From Sva-07 sp963752815 (GTDB lineage: Bacteria > Actinomycetota > Acidimicrobiia > Acidimicrobiales > Ilumatobacteraceae), in the NCBI GenBank assembly GCA_963752815.1, contig CAVVZI010000019.1:1-64000 (forward strand): a DNA stretch of 64,000 nucleotides, in the 5' to 3' direction. Every line of letters begins with the position of its first letter. The stretch's first letter is position 1. The notes under the pieces are model-generated. The model did not search any database. It worked only from the letters and a program-made list of their open reading frames with translations, and had not been told where the DNA came from. Below are positions 1 through 8,144 of the stretch, one piece after another. Position numbers and translations under genes: made by a program.

Positions 1-814
1 GGCCCGCTCGCCGACCCGGACGCCGCCGTGCGAGTCGCGGAGGCGGCCGAAGCTGCCGGGTTCGACTCGGTGTGGACCGGCGAGCACGTGGTGCTCCCTG
101 ACCCCCAGGCGCCGCCGGCGCCGGCGCCCCCGCACGTGCCGATGCTGGACCCGGCGGTGGCACTCGCCTACGTCGCTGCCCACACGACGACGATCGCGCT
201 CGCCACGGGGATCATCATCCTTCCGCAACGCAACCCGCTCGTGTTGGCCAAGGAGCTGGCGAGCGTCGATGTGGTGTCGAAGGGCCGGTTGTGGTTCGGC
301 TACGCCGCCGGCTACCTGCACCAGGAGTTCGCCGCGTTGGCATCCCCTTCGACGATCGTGGTGCGCGTTGCGACGAGTATCTCGACGCGATCCTCGAGCT
401 GTGGGACAGCCAGTCACCCACATTCGCCGGCGAGACCATTCGCTTCAGCGGGATCGATGCCCACCCGCGGCCCGTGCAACGGCCGCACCCCCGGTTGATC
501 GTCGGCGGCCAGAGTCCACCGGCGTTCAGGCGAGCCGTGCACCGCGCCAACGGGTGGACGGGTTCGCCATGCAACCCGAGGCGGTGGCGCGGTGCATCGA
601 CGACCTCGGGCGGGCAGCCGCCGAGACCGACCGTGCTCCGTCGCTCGGTGAGCTCGAGATCACGGTCACCCCACCGCCCGGGCCGGTCGACGCTGACACG
701 GTCGATCAGTACCGACAACTCGGCGTGGCTCGCCTGGTCATGCTGCCGCGATCCCGCGACGTCGAAGGCATCATCCAGCTCGTCACCGACACGGCGGAGG
801 CCCACCTGGGGTGA
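1..814 (+). pseudogene. Luciferase-like F420-type monooxygenase, 5'-partial, two frameshifts
   Basis: The gene enters from outside the window; its first part reads in frame 1 (residues such as GFDSVWTGEHVV and the ATGIIILPQRNPL barrel strand, typical of LLM-class F420-dependent oxidoreductases). The reading continues in frame 3 from about base 340 (GIPFDDRGARCDEYLDAI) and in frame 2 from about base 556 (GFAMQPEAVARCIDDLG) to the stop at 814. Each jump is explained by one missing base: a G in a GGG run near 340 and a T near 556 (Trp-Tyr-Gly expected). Both sides of each jump stay well conserved, so this is either very recent inactivation or sequencing error. Substrate unknown. A second monooxygenase of the same class follows 70 bp downstream. 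Confidence 0.75.
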
Positions 815-886
815 CCTGCCGGGCGTGATTGACAATCCGGCCGTGGCGTTCGCCGCGGAGGAGTGAGCGCGTCGATACTGGGCACC

Positions 887-1965
887 GTGCGCTACGGAAT
901 CTGCGTCGCATCGCGACCCGAAGACATCGACTACGTCGTCGAGGCCGAGCGGCTCGGCTTCAGCCACGCCTGGATGGCCGACAGTCAGATGATCTGGAGC
1001 GACGTCTATGCGATGCTCGCGTTGGCTGCGGTTCGCACGTCGACCATCAACCTCGGCACCGGTGTGGCCGTTGCCGGGACGAGACTTGCTCCGGTCACGG
1101 CGGCGGCGATCGGGACGATCAACCAACTCGCGCCCGGTCGTACCTTCTGCGGCATCGGTACTGGCAACACAGCGATGCGGATCATGGGTCACAAGCCTCA
1201 ACGCATCGCCGAGTTCGACGAGTACCTCTCTGTGCTCACCTCACTGCTGAGGGGCGACGAGGTGGACTACACGTTCGACGGTCTCACGGCACCGATCAAG
1301 CACCTGATGCCCGACGACGGATTCGTCCGGCACGACCCCGTTCCGCCGGTGTACGTGTCGGCGTTCGGTCCTGCGTGCGCTCGGTCTCGCTGCCCGACAC
1401 GGCAACGGTCTGATCACCTCGGTGCCGCCCGACCCGGCTGCGGTGCGAAGAGTGCGAAGCGCCATCACCGAGCATCGCGACGAACTCGGGCTGCCGTTCG
1501 ACCGATCATCGTTCCCGATCGCCACGCTGACGACGATCGCCGTGCTGGAACCGGGTGAGGCTGTCGACTCCGATCGCGTGAAACAGCAGGTAGGTGCTTT
1601 CCGCGATCGCCGCGCTGCACTACTGCTACGAGCAGTTCACCCAGTTCGGACGTCGACCTCCAGGGCACATGGGCGACATCTGGGACGCGTACGTATCCGA
1701 GGTCGAGCAGACCCCTCCGGAGCGTCGTCACCTGCGCACGCACCTCGGCCACAACTGCTGGGTGATCCCGGAAGAAGAGCGCTTCGTCACCAAGGAACTG
1801 ATCGAGCGCTCGTGCCTCGTCGGCACTCCCGACCAGTTGCGGGAGCGGGTTGCCGAACTCGATGACGCCGGGCTCGACCAGATCGTGCTACTTCCTCCGC
1901 TCGATGCCAAAGAAGCAGTGATCGCCGACGTGGCTCGAGAATTGATCGCACGAGACCCCGAATAG
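887..1965 (+). pseudogene. Luciferase-like F420-type monooxygenase, two frameshifts
   Basis: The GTG start at 887 gives MRYGICVASRPEDIDYVVEA, the usual beginning of this family; a GTG at 863 is an alternative. Frame 2 runs to about 1370 (LAPGRTFCGIGTGNTAMRIM), frame 3 carries ARHGNGLITSVPPDPAAVRR to about 1598, and frame 1 carries the C-terminal half (AIAALHYCYEQFTQFG to the stop at 1965). The first jump fits a one-base insertion, the second a one-base insertion or a two-base loss. Repaired, the protein would be about 359 residues, normal for an F420-dependent LLM oxidoreductase. It sits in tandem with the monooxygenase at 1-814. The substrate cannot be read from the sequence. Confidence 0.75.
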
Positions 1966-2088
1966 TCACGTGGGTCTGCCTCCGCACAACTGAAGGAGGA
2001 ACTCGGGCGGACGAGTTGCTGTCCCGGCGGTTGGTGACACCTCCAACGCAACGTTGATCGCGTCAGGCGGGTCGTCCAGAATTTGTCG

Positions 2089-2550
2089 ATGGCGACAGTG
2101 TTCGAGGCGATGGGCGGTGCCTCCGCAGTCCTCCGCCTCGCACATGCGTGGCACGAGCGGGTGATGGCCGACGAGGTGGTGAGTCACGCCTTCAGCCATG
2201 GCTTCCGGCCGGATCACACGCAGCGTCTCGCTGCGTACTGGGCCGAAGCATTGGGTGGCCCGTCGACGTACAGCGATCAATTCGGCGACGAGACCGCTGT
2301 GGTCCGAGCGCACAGCGGAAACGGGCCGCATGGCGAGATGGATCGTCGCGCCATCTCGTGCTTCGACGAGGCGATGAGCGACATCGGCCTTGGCGGCGAC
2401 GATCCGGTTCGGCAGGTGCTCCATGACTATTTCTCGTGGGCAACGACGACCACGATGTCCCGCTACGAGGATTCCGCGGATGACGTCCCAGACGATTTGC
2501 AGATTCCGAAATGGTCCTGGAACGGAGTGGTTGCCGAAGGGTCCGCGTGA
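2089..2550 (+). CDS. Truncated hemoglobin, group II-like
   Basis: Small haem globin of 153 residues with a group II truncated-globin layout: N-terminal FEAMGGASAVLRLAHAWHER, then DHTQRLAAYWAEALGGPSTYS, then the candidate proximal-His segment VVRAHSGNGPHGEMDRRAI. Such proteins bind O2, CO or NO and are thought to act in oxygen or NO chemistry. The C-terminal extension ending in IPKWSWNG is shared, from memory, by a family of actinobacterial globins annotated as group II. The ATG at 2089 is preferred over an in-frame TTG at 2083; no strong ribosome site is visible for either. It stands alone between a broken monooxygenase and a convergent P-loop gene. Confidence 0.8.
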   Translation: MATVFEAMGGASAVLRLAHAWHERVMADEVVSHAFSHGFRPDHTQRLAAYWAEALGGPSTYSDQFGDETAVVRAHSGNGPHGEMDRRAISCFDEAMSDIGLGGDDPVRQVLHDYFSWATTTTMSRYEDSADDVPDDLQIPKWSWNGVVAEGSA

Positions 2551-2590
2551 CGGGGGTAGGCGTCCCTTGGCTACAGCTCTGGACCGTCGA

Positions 2591-3220
2591 TCAACTGTCG
2601 TCCACGACGCCTCGGTCAGCGTGTACACCGTCGAGGAAATCGCTCACCGCCCGCTTGGACCTGAGCACATGGACGGCCAAATTCTGCCCGTGTTCCAAGA
2701 TCACGTCGCGCTCGCGTGCGGGTTCGACGTGGCGCTTGCGCCAGATTCGACCGGCCAGGCGCCACTCATCGCGCAATCGGGCCCACGTCGAGTAGTCGCA
2801 TCCTCCGGGCAATTCGCCCGGCATCCGAAACCCGCGCCGGAGCGCGCGCCCTGAACAGCGCCACCAGGGCATGTCGAGCACCACGACGGTGTCCGCGCGT
2901 TCGATCCGGAGATCGAGTGTCTCGTGGTAGTTGCCATCAGCGATCCACGCGTCACCAGCGAGCACGACGCGCTGCTTCTCGCGCCACTCGGTCTCCGACG
3001 GCGCAACCCAACCCGGTTTCCAGAAAGCAAGGTCGAGGTGAATGACCGGCAGACCGGTCTCGGCCGCGAGTGCGACGGCAAACGTGCTCTTTCCCGACCC
3101 GGCGAGCCCAGTGACGACGACGCGGCGTCCGATCGCCACCCGGGATTCGCCCACATCGTCAGTGTCCCTCGCCAGCCGGTCGCCGGCACCACGAATATCA
3201 CCATCGTTCAAACCTGCCAC
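2591..3220 (-). CDS. P-loop NTPase, topology-modulation/adenylate-kinase-like
   Basis: Predicted nucleoside/nucleotide kinase-like protein of up to 209 residues. A Walker A loop (GLAGSGKST, about residues 38-46) is followed by LPVIHLDLAFWKPGW and ADGNYHETLDLRIERADTVVVLD, the pattern of the FlaR-like 'DNA topology modulation protein' group of small P-loop enzymes. Their true substrate is not established. The first 30 residues (ATG at 3220) are outside the conserved domain, so the real start may be one of the later codons just before GRRVVVTGLAG. It is divergent from the monooxygenase starting at 3251. Confidence 0.7.
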   Translation of the reverse strand: MAGLNDGDIRGAGDRLARDTDDVGESRVAIGRRVVVTGLAGSGKSTFAVALAAETGLPVIHLDLAFWKPGWVAPSETEWREKQRVVLAGDAWIADGNYHETLDLRIERADTVVVLDMPWWRCSGRALRRGFRMPGELPGGCDYSTWARLRDEWRLAGRIWRKRHVEPARERDVILEHGQNLAVHVLRSKRAVSDFLDGVHADRGVVDDS

Positions 3221-3250
3221 CCGTCAGGTCCGACGGGTACGGTCGTCGAG

Positions 3251-4138
3251 ATGAAGGTGCGCTTCGCTGTAGCCCCAGGTGGTGTCGCCTTCGACGGCGC
3301 GCGTTTCGTCGACCTCGTCGAGCAGCTCGAGGCCCGCGGCTTTGACACGCTGTGGCTGTCGGACATTCCGATGGGGCCGAGCATCGACCCGGTCGTCGGG
3401 CTCGGCTACGCGGCGGCTGCTTCGAAGCGCCTCAAACTGGGCGCCAACGTGGTGCCGTTCGGTCGCAACCCGATGATCCTTGCCAAGACGCTGGCGCAAC
3501 TCGATCGGCTCAGTGATGGACGATTACTGCTCAGCCTCGTGCCCGGTCTCGACCAGCCCAACGAGCGTCTTGCGCTCGGTATCGGGACGCGCAACCGGTG
3601 GAGGTTGATCGAGGACATCATTCCCTTGCTTCGCGCGTGGTGGGCGGGCGAGCCGGTGTCGCATCAACTCGAAGGCTTCGTGTTCGACGGTGTACGTGTC
3701 GAGCCGCTGCCCGTCCAGCAGCCGCTCGAGATCTGGCTGGGCGGCAACGGACCGCAAGCACTCGAACGGATCGGGCGACTTGCCGACGGCTGGCTGGGTG
3801 CTGCGGTCACGCCAGCAGAGGCGGGGGATGCATGTCGCACGATCCAACGAAGCGCTGACGCGGCTGCACGGACGGTCCCTGCCGATCATTTCGGGATGAG
3901 TCTTGCCTACGGGCACAAAGAACCGGATGCCCAGATGTATGCGTCGTTGCGTAAGCGGCGGCCCGATGTCGACCCTCGTGAGCTGATGCCTGTCGGCGCC
4001 ACGGGACTGCGCGATTTCGTGGGGCGGTACATCGACAACGGCGTGACGAAGTTCGTCCTGCGACCGAACAGTCCGCCGGCGACCTGGGCCGAAGAGCTCG
4101 ACTACCTCACTGACACGCTCTTCGATCTCCAGAGCTGA
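3251..4138 (+). CDS. Luciferase-like F420-type monooxygenase
   Basis: Intact LLM-family protein of 295 residues. The N-terminus (MKVRFAVAPGGVAFDGARFV) leads into FDTLWLSDIPMG, the ANVVPFGRNPMILAKTLAQLD segment and LEIWLGGNGPQALERIGRLADGWLGA, which are the family's usual cofactor-facing strands of a TIM barrel. These enzymes use F420 or flavin to oxidise or reduce small organic substrates; which one is not readable here. The ATG at 3251 begins directly at the first beta strand, and all upstream in-frame sequence overlaps the divergent P-loop gene. It is one of five genes of this superfamily in the window. Confidence 0.85.
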   Translation: MKVRFAVAPGGVAFDGARFVDLVEQLEARGFDTLWLSDIPMGPSIDPVVGLGYAAAASKRLKLGANVVPFGRNPMILAKTLAQLDRLSDGRLLLSLVPGLDQPNERLALGIGTRNRWRLIEDIIPLLRAWWAGEPVSHQLEGFVFDGVRVEPLPVQQPLEIWLGGNGPQALERIGRLADGWLGAAVTPAEAGDACRTIQRSADAAARTVPADHFGMSLAYGHKEPDAQMYASLRKRRPDVDPRELMPVGATGLRDFVGRYIDNGVTKFVLRPNSPPATWAEELDYLTDTLFDLQS

Positions 4139-4241
4139 CACGGGTCACGCAAAGCCGGGGTTCGTTCGAGGCTTGGTCCGATTCGGGGTCCCGGTACGTT
4201 CGGTGAGAACACCCTGCGGCCGGGTCGCATACCTTCCGGGT

Positions 4242-4694
4242 ATGGACTTGCGGATGAGCGAAGACGAACGGCAGGCCTTTCTCGCTGGTGTGCACATCGG
4301 TGTGATCTCGATTGAACGGGAGGACGGGCCCCCGCTCTCGGTGCCGATTTGGTACGGCTACGAGCCCGGCGGCGACGTCTGGGTCACCACGGGCACCGAC
4401 TCATTGAAGAGCAAGCTGCTGCACAAGGCGCAGCGCTTCAGTCTCTGCGTGCAGACCGAGGAGGCGCCGTTCTACTCGTATGTGAGCGTCGAGGGGCCGG
4501 TCGTGTCGGTCGAGCCGACGGACGAGGACGCCGTGGGTCGGCCAATGGCCCACCGCTACTTCGGCGTCGAGCTCGGCGACTTGTATATCGAGAGCATCAA
4601 GGGCGAGGCGTCTCTGACGTGGACCATGCGTCCGGACCGCTGGTGGACGGTGGACTACTCCAAGATGGGGCCTGTCGACCCGCGAACGACCTGA
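4242..4694 (+). CDS. PPOX-class (pyridoxamine-phosphate-oxidase-like) flavin/F420 protein
   Basis: Split-barrel protein of 150 residues. Recognisable features are LSVPIWYGYEPGGDVWVTTG and KSKLLHKAQRFSLCVQTEEAP, which match the PNPOx-like fold used by flavin- or F420-dependent reductases of actinobacteria, with a W-rich C-terminal segment (TMRPDRWWTVDYSK). The start at 4242 gives MDLRMSEDERQAFLAGVHIGV, the conserved beginning of the fold. Substrate unknown. It follows a luciferase-like monooxygenase on the same strand with a 103-bp gap, so co-transcription is possible but not shown. Confidence 0.8.
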   Translation: MDLRMSEDERQAFLAGVHIGVISIEREDGPPLSVPIWYGYEPGGDVWVTTGTDSLKSKLLHKAQRFSLCVQTEEAPFYSYVSVEGPVVSVEPTDEDAVGRPMAHRYFGVELGDLYIESIKGEASLTWTMRPDRWWTVDYSKMGPVDPRTT

Positions 4695-4716
4695 CGAATG
4701 AGTCTGGCTCGGTTGC

Positions 4717-5046
4717 TCACGGCTCGGCGACGATCCAGCCGCGACGCTGCAGCTCCGCGGCGAGCAGTTCGGACGACACCTCCCGCAATGCGCGCTCTGC
4801 AGTGGTCGGGCGCGGCATGGGCGTACGAACAGGCGATGGGCTCTCGCTCTGCGCCGCTGCTTCCAGCTGTTCGATGAAGGCGTCGGCCTCGTCGCGTGTG
4901 AACTTGCCAGCGGCTTGGCGTTGAGTGAATCCCATCGGACCGCGGGCGTCCCGGAAGTCGGTGTGGCCGGCATCGTGCAGCAGTGCCAGTAGCTGGCGAA
5001 CCGTATGCGCCGGGGCGGGCGGGCCTGACTGCTGACCGAATGCCAT
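4717..5046 (-). CDS. Small uncharacterised protein
   Basis: A 109-residue protein without a function I can assign. It is hydrophilic, opens with MAFGQQSGPPAPAHTVRQLL and has a central GFTQRQAAGKFTRDEADAF segment followed by a helical C-terminus (TAERALREVSSELLAAELQRRG). The central segment looks like a conserved actinobacterial family seen in other genomes as hypothetical proteins, which is why the frame is believed. No signal peptide or membrane segment is seen. It lies downstream of a methyltransferase gene on the same strand, separated by 215 bp holding a strong inverted repeat. Confidence 0.6.
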   Translation of the reverse strand: MAFGQQSGPPAPAHTVRQLLALLHDAGHTDFRDARGPMGFTQRQAAGKFTRDEADAFIEQLEAAAQSESPSPVRTPMPRPTTAERALREVSSELLAAELQRRGWIVAEP

Positions 5047-5142
5047 GCCGGCAGTCTCGCGTTTCGCCACGACCGGCGGGTGGTGCCCCCCGACCGGCAC
5101 TCGGTGCGGTCTCAGGGCGAGCGCTCGACTCGGCGCACGCTG

Positions 5143-5194
5143 CATCTGGGTCGGATTTCTCCCGGATTCAGCCGCACGGGATCCGACCCAGATG
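5143..5194. repeat. 14-bp perfect inverted repeat, 24-bp spacer
   Basis: CATCTGGGTCGGAT at 5143-5156 is the exact reverse complement of 5181-5194. It lies in the 215-bp gap between two minus-strand genes, beyond the stop of the methyltransferase (5262) and upstream of the small gene starting at 5046. It could be a terminator for the first or a regulatory site for the second. No T-run follows either arm. The rest of the gap shows no gene. Confidence 0.6.
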
Positions 5195-5261
5195 TCGAGG
5201 ATCATCGCAGCGCAGACCTGTCGCTTCTGGCAGTGGCTGCTGTCGCTGGCACGCCCTGTCG

Positions 5262-5903
5262 TCAAGCGGGGCTTCTGGCGAGGATGATCGCGCCCGGAAC
5301 CTCCTCGTCCGGACGCATGACGAGCTCGGCCTCGATGGTGAACCCGGCTTCGCGCAGCCACTGGGCAACTTTGGCCGGCGGGCGGCGGTAGCTGTCGACG
5401 TTGATCGGGCGGCCCGAGTAGCCCTCCGTGGTGTTACGCGCCTCGTCTCCGACGTGGAAGCCGACGAGCAGCGGACCTGCCGGGCGCATCACGCGACGGA
5501 ACTCGGCGAACACACCGGGCACGGATTGATCTGGCACGTGGATCACCGACCAGAACGCAAGCACGCCCGTGAGTGAGCCGTCAGCCAGGTCGAGGTCGGT
5601 CATCGTCCCCACTTCGAAGCGGATGTCGGGGTGGTCGCGCCTCGCGATGGCGACCATCTCCGGTGACAGGTCGATGCCGAATGCGTCGACCCCGACGTCG
5701 TGGAGGTGGCGCGTGACGTAGCCGGGACCGCAGCCGATGTCGGCGACGGCCCCGCCACCGGCCTCGCGCACGAGGTCGGCAAACAACGCCAGGCTTGCGC
5801 GTAGGTACGGACTCGTCTCCAGCAGGCCCTGCACCTTGTCGGCATAACCGTCGGCGTCGGCGTCGTACGAGTCGCGGGTGTCAACCAGCCAGCTGTCGGC
5901 CAC
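5262..5903 (-). CDS. Class I SAM-dependent methyltransferase
   Basis: A 213-residue Rossmann-fold methyltransferase. Motif I is ADIGCGPGYVTRHL (SAM-binding glycine loop), followed by DAFGIDLSPEMVAIARRDHPD with the acidic residue that holds the ribose, and the later LAFWSVIHVPDQSVPGVFAEF strand. The C-terminal YSGRPINVDSYRRPP segment is typical of UbiE/MycE-like small-molecule methyltransferases, though the acceptor is unknown. The GTG at 5903 is chosen because translation starts immediately before the conserved SYDADADGYADK helix; upstream sequence belongs to a different frame from the neighbouring FMN reductase. Same strand and 49 bp downstream of that gene. Confidence 0.8.
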   Translation of the reverse strand: MADSWLVDTRDSYDADADGYADKVQGLLETSPYLRASLALFADLVREAGGGAVADIGCGPGYVTRHLHDVGVDAFGIDLSPEMVAIARRDHPDIRFEVGTMTDLDLADGSLTGVLAFWSVIHVPDQSVPGVFAEFRRVMRPAGPLLVGFHVGDEARNTTEGYSGRPINVDSYRRPPAKVAQWLREAGFTIEAELVMRPDEEVPGAIILARSPA

Positions 5904-5952
5904 CGGGCAAACAGTAGAGCGCTCACCATCCTGCGTCCGGAAACGACAAGCG

Positions 5953-6588
5953 CTATGTCGACAATGCCGGCGGAAGGTCTCCGAATCGAGCGGGGTCGAT
6001 TCCGTAGGGAGCGACGACGTTCGCGACCAAGGCGAGCCGCTCGGCGGGTGCGGCACTGACCGCCGCGATGAGTTGACCGGCCCAGCGTTCGATGCCGGTG
6101 AGCGTGTCGCGGTCGACGAATCGGCCGTCGACGTCCATCTTGGTGCGCGGCGCCGCAATGCTGAGGACGTCGACGACGAGCGCGCCCTGCCAGCTGAGCG
6201 TGCGTATCGCTTGCTCGAGGGCGAACGCGCCGCCGGTCGTCCCGGCACTGAGCACCACGACGGGTCGGTGATAGAGCGACGCTGATCCAACCAGCCAATC
6301 CAACGCGTTCTTGACGACGCCGGCCAGGCCACCGGCGTACTCGGGTGCGGCGAGGAGCACCCCGTCACACGACTCCAGCGTCTCCCGAAGGGCTTCGACC
6401 ACCGAACCGGGATCGTCGACGCTCTGGGGCTGGAACGCGGGCACCTCGGCGAGTAGTTCGACTTTCACGACGGTGTGGCCCGCCCAGCTCAGATGATCGC
6501 TGGCGACGTCGAGCGCAGCCTGGTTCGCCGATGCCGGCCCGAGACTGCCGCACATGCTCACGATCTGCACGTGTGGAACGCTACTCAT
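5953..6588 (-). CDS. NADPH-dependent FMN reductase family protein
   Basis: Flavodoxin-fold reductase of 211 residues. The N-terminal VQIVSMCGSLGPASANQAAL is the FMN-phosphate loop seen in NAD(P)H-dependent FMN reductases, and AAPEYAGGLAGVVKNALDWL is the characteristic second flavin-contacting motif of the family (usually PEYNxSxPGxLKNAxDW). It would reduce flavin or quinone-like substrates in the cytosol and could supply reduced flavin. The start at 6588 gives MSSVPHVQIVSM. It is divergent from the zinc-ribbon gene at 6660, with an inverted repeat in between. Confidence 0.82.
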   Translation of the reverse strand: MSSVPHVQIVSMCGSLGPASANQAALDVASDHLSWAGHTVVKVELLAEVPAFQPQSVDDPGSVVEALRETLESCDGVLLAAPEYAGGLAGVVKNALDWLVGSASLYHRPVVVLSAGTTGGAFALEQAIRTLSWQGALVVDVLSIAAPRTKMDVDGRFVDRDTLTGIERWAGQLIAAVSAAPAERLALVANVVAPYGIDPARFGDLPPALST

Positions 6589-6590
6589 GA

Positions 6591-6623
6591 CGATTCGCGG
6601 GACTGCGGCCGCTGCGCGAATCG
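6591..6623. repeat. 9-bp inverted repeat in a divergent promoter region
   Basis: CGATTCGCG at 6591-6599 pairs with CGCGAATCG at 6615-6623 across 15 bp. It lies between the divergent starts of the FMN reductase (6588) and the zinc-ribbon gene (6660), so it may be an operator or a 5'-leader hairpin. No regulator is linked to it by evidence. Confidence 0.45.
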
Positions 6624-6659
6624 CTTGCCACCGTTCCCCGGCGGGGCATCATCGTCGAC

Positions 6660-6869
6660 ATGAGCGAACCAGGGCCCGAGTACACCGACATCACGTGCAC
6701 GACGTGCGGCCGACACAACCGAACTGCGCACATGGTTGGAATCTCCGAGGACCTGCGACTCTGCTCCGTGTGCGTCGGCAAGGTCGCGGCGATCATGGAT
6801 GGCGAGGCAGGCGTTGTCGGTCCTGATGTTGACTGGGCCACCCGATGGCCACTCAAACGGATCGAGTAG
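6660..6869 (+). CDS. Small zinc-ribbon protein
   Basis: A 69-residue protein with two CxxC pairs, CTTC near residue 13 and CSVC near residue 35, spaced as in a treble-clef or zinc-ribbon knuckle that binds one metal ion. No catalytic motif is seen; the acidic tail ending WATRWPLKRIE is not recognised. Probable role is structural or regulatory, unassigned. The ATG at 6660 lies about 70 bp from the divergent FMN reductase start. From 6870 to 7156 I see no further gene, only an A/T-richer stretch near 7090-7130 that may hold the promoter of the WYL regulator. Confidence 0.65.
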   Translation: MSEPGPEYTDITCTTCGRHNRTAHMVGISEDLRLCSVCVGKVAAIMDGEAGVVGPDVDWATRWPLKRIE

Positions 6870-7156
6870 CGGTCACGGCTCGTGAACCGTTCGTTCAGAT
6901 TCGACCGAACGCTCTTCCGAAACCGCCGACTACGGAACGCTTCGAGCGGCCAAGGTCGCGTCCAGCGTTGGGTTGTGCCCGTCGCCGTTCGGATCGATTG
7001 CGCCTCATCGGGGGCGGGTCGGCGGTGTGCTTGGCGGGTTCGTGATGCTGTCGGCAGGCCGCGAGCATGAGGTCGTGGGCGATGAAGTTCATGCTTGTAA
7101 TTTTGAAGATGTTTGTGGACAGATTGGGTCCGCAATACGTGGAAAGCTGAGTGCCA

Positions 7157-8131
7157 ATGGACACCCCGGCCCGGCTGTTGCGCCTTCTGGCGATGTTCAC
7201 CACGAGGGCATCGTGGAGCGCCGAAGAACTCGCCGGGCGGCTCGAGATCACCACCCGAACGCTGCGTCGCGATGTGACCCGCCTGCGTGATCTCGGATAC
7301 CCGATCTCGAGCACGACCGGTCGCTACGGCGGGTATGAGCTGGGCGCCGGCGGCCGTCTTCCGCCGCTGCTGCTCGACGACGACGAAGCGATCGCCGTGT
7401 CGGTCGCGTTGCGTGACTTGTCGGCCGAGGCCGACCCGACGCTCGGAGAGGCTGCACTGTCAGCGTCGGCCAAGCTCCGCCAGGTGCTCCCCGCCCCGTT
7501 GCGCGATCGGGTCGACGCACTCGGCGAGGTGCTGGTCGGCGTGCGTCGCACTCGCGCCCCGCGCGAAGGCGAGCGCGTCGAGTTGCCGAGCCTGATGACC
7601 TTCGCGACGGCGTGCCGCCGCGGCGACCGAGTGAACTTCACCTACCGCGACGGTGCCGACCGCGTGAGCGAACGCCGCGTCGAGCCCCACCGGCTCGTGT
7701 CACTGGGCCGACGCTGGTATCTCGTCGGGTTCGACCTCGATCGCGACGACTGGCGCACGTACCGCATCGACCGAGTCAGCGGGTTGGCCACGTCGGGTCA
7801 TCGCAACACGCCGCGCCCGACGCCCGACGCTGCCGCGCTCGTCGCCGAGGGAGTCGCCGTGCGGGTCTTCGACACCCGCGCCCGCGTCAAGGTGATGGCG
7901 CCGGCCGAGGAGGTCGTGCATCACATCGGCCCGACCATCGGCGTGATCGAACCGGGCGACGACACGTTCTGCACGGTCACGATCGGCGGTGACCATGACT
8001 GGATCGCGCGCTATCTCATCGGCCTCGAGTTGCGGTTCGAAGTGATCGAACCGCGCGAGGTCAACGATGAATTACGCGCCATCGCCGAAGGGATGCTCCG
8101 CCAGTTGGCCGAGCATCCGCTCAGCGAATGA
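7157..8131 (+). CDS. WYL-domain transcriptional regulator (DeoR-like HTH)
   Basis: Regulator of 324 residues. An N-terminal helix-turn-helix (SAEELAGRLEITTRTLRRDV) is followed by the GRYGGYELGAGGRLPPLLLDDDEA wing and then a WYL domain with the signature strand VSLGRRWYLVGFDLDRDDWR plus the RVFDTRARVKVMAP/WYL C-terminal extension. WYL proteins sense nucleotides or other ligands and control DNA-damage, defence or metabolic genes. The ATG at 7157 is preferred to a GTG two codons upstream at 7151. It is convergent with the multicopper oxidase gene, only 13 bp away. The regulated genes cannot be deduced. Confidence 0.88.
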   Translation: MDTPARLLRLLAMFTTRASWSAEELAGRLEITTRTLRRDVTRLRDLGYPISSTTGRYGGYELGAGGRLPPLLLDDDEAIAVSVALRDLSAEADPTLGEAALSASAKLRQVLPAPLRDRVDALGEVLVGVRRTRAPREGERVELPSLMTFATACRRGDRVNFTYRDGADRVSERRVEPHRLVSLGRRWYLVGFDLDRDDWRTYRIDRVSGLATSGHRNTPRPTPDAAALVAEGVAVRVFDTRARVKVMAPAEEVVHHIGPTIGVIEPGDDTFCTVTIGGDHDWIARYLIGLELRFEVIEPREVNDELRAIAEGMLRQLAEHPLSE

Positions 8132-8144
8132 GTGGGCGCTCGGA

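Noticed and set aside
340..1600. Programmed ribosomal frameshifting as the reason for the split monooxygenase frames.
   Set aside because: No slippery heptamer, stem-loop or conserved pattern is seen at the joints, and similar breaks occur in unrelated genes.
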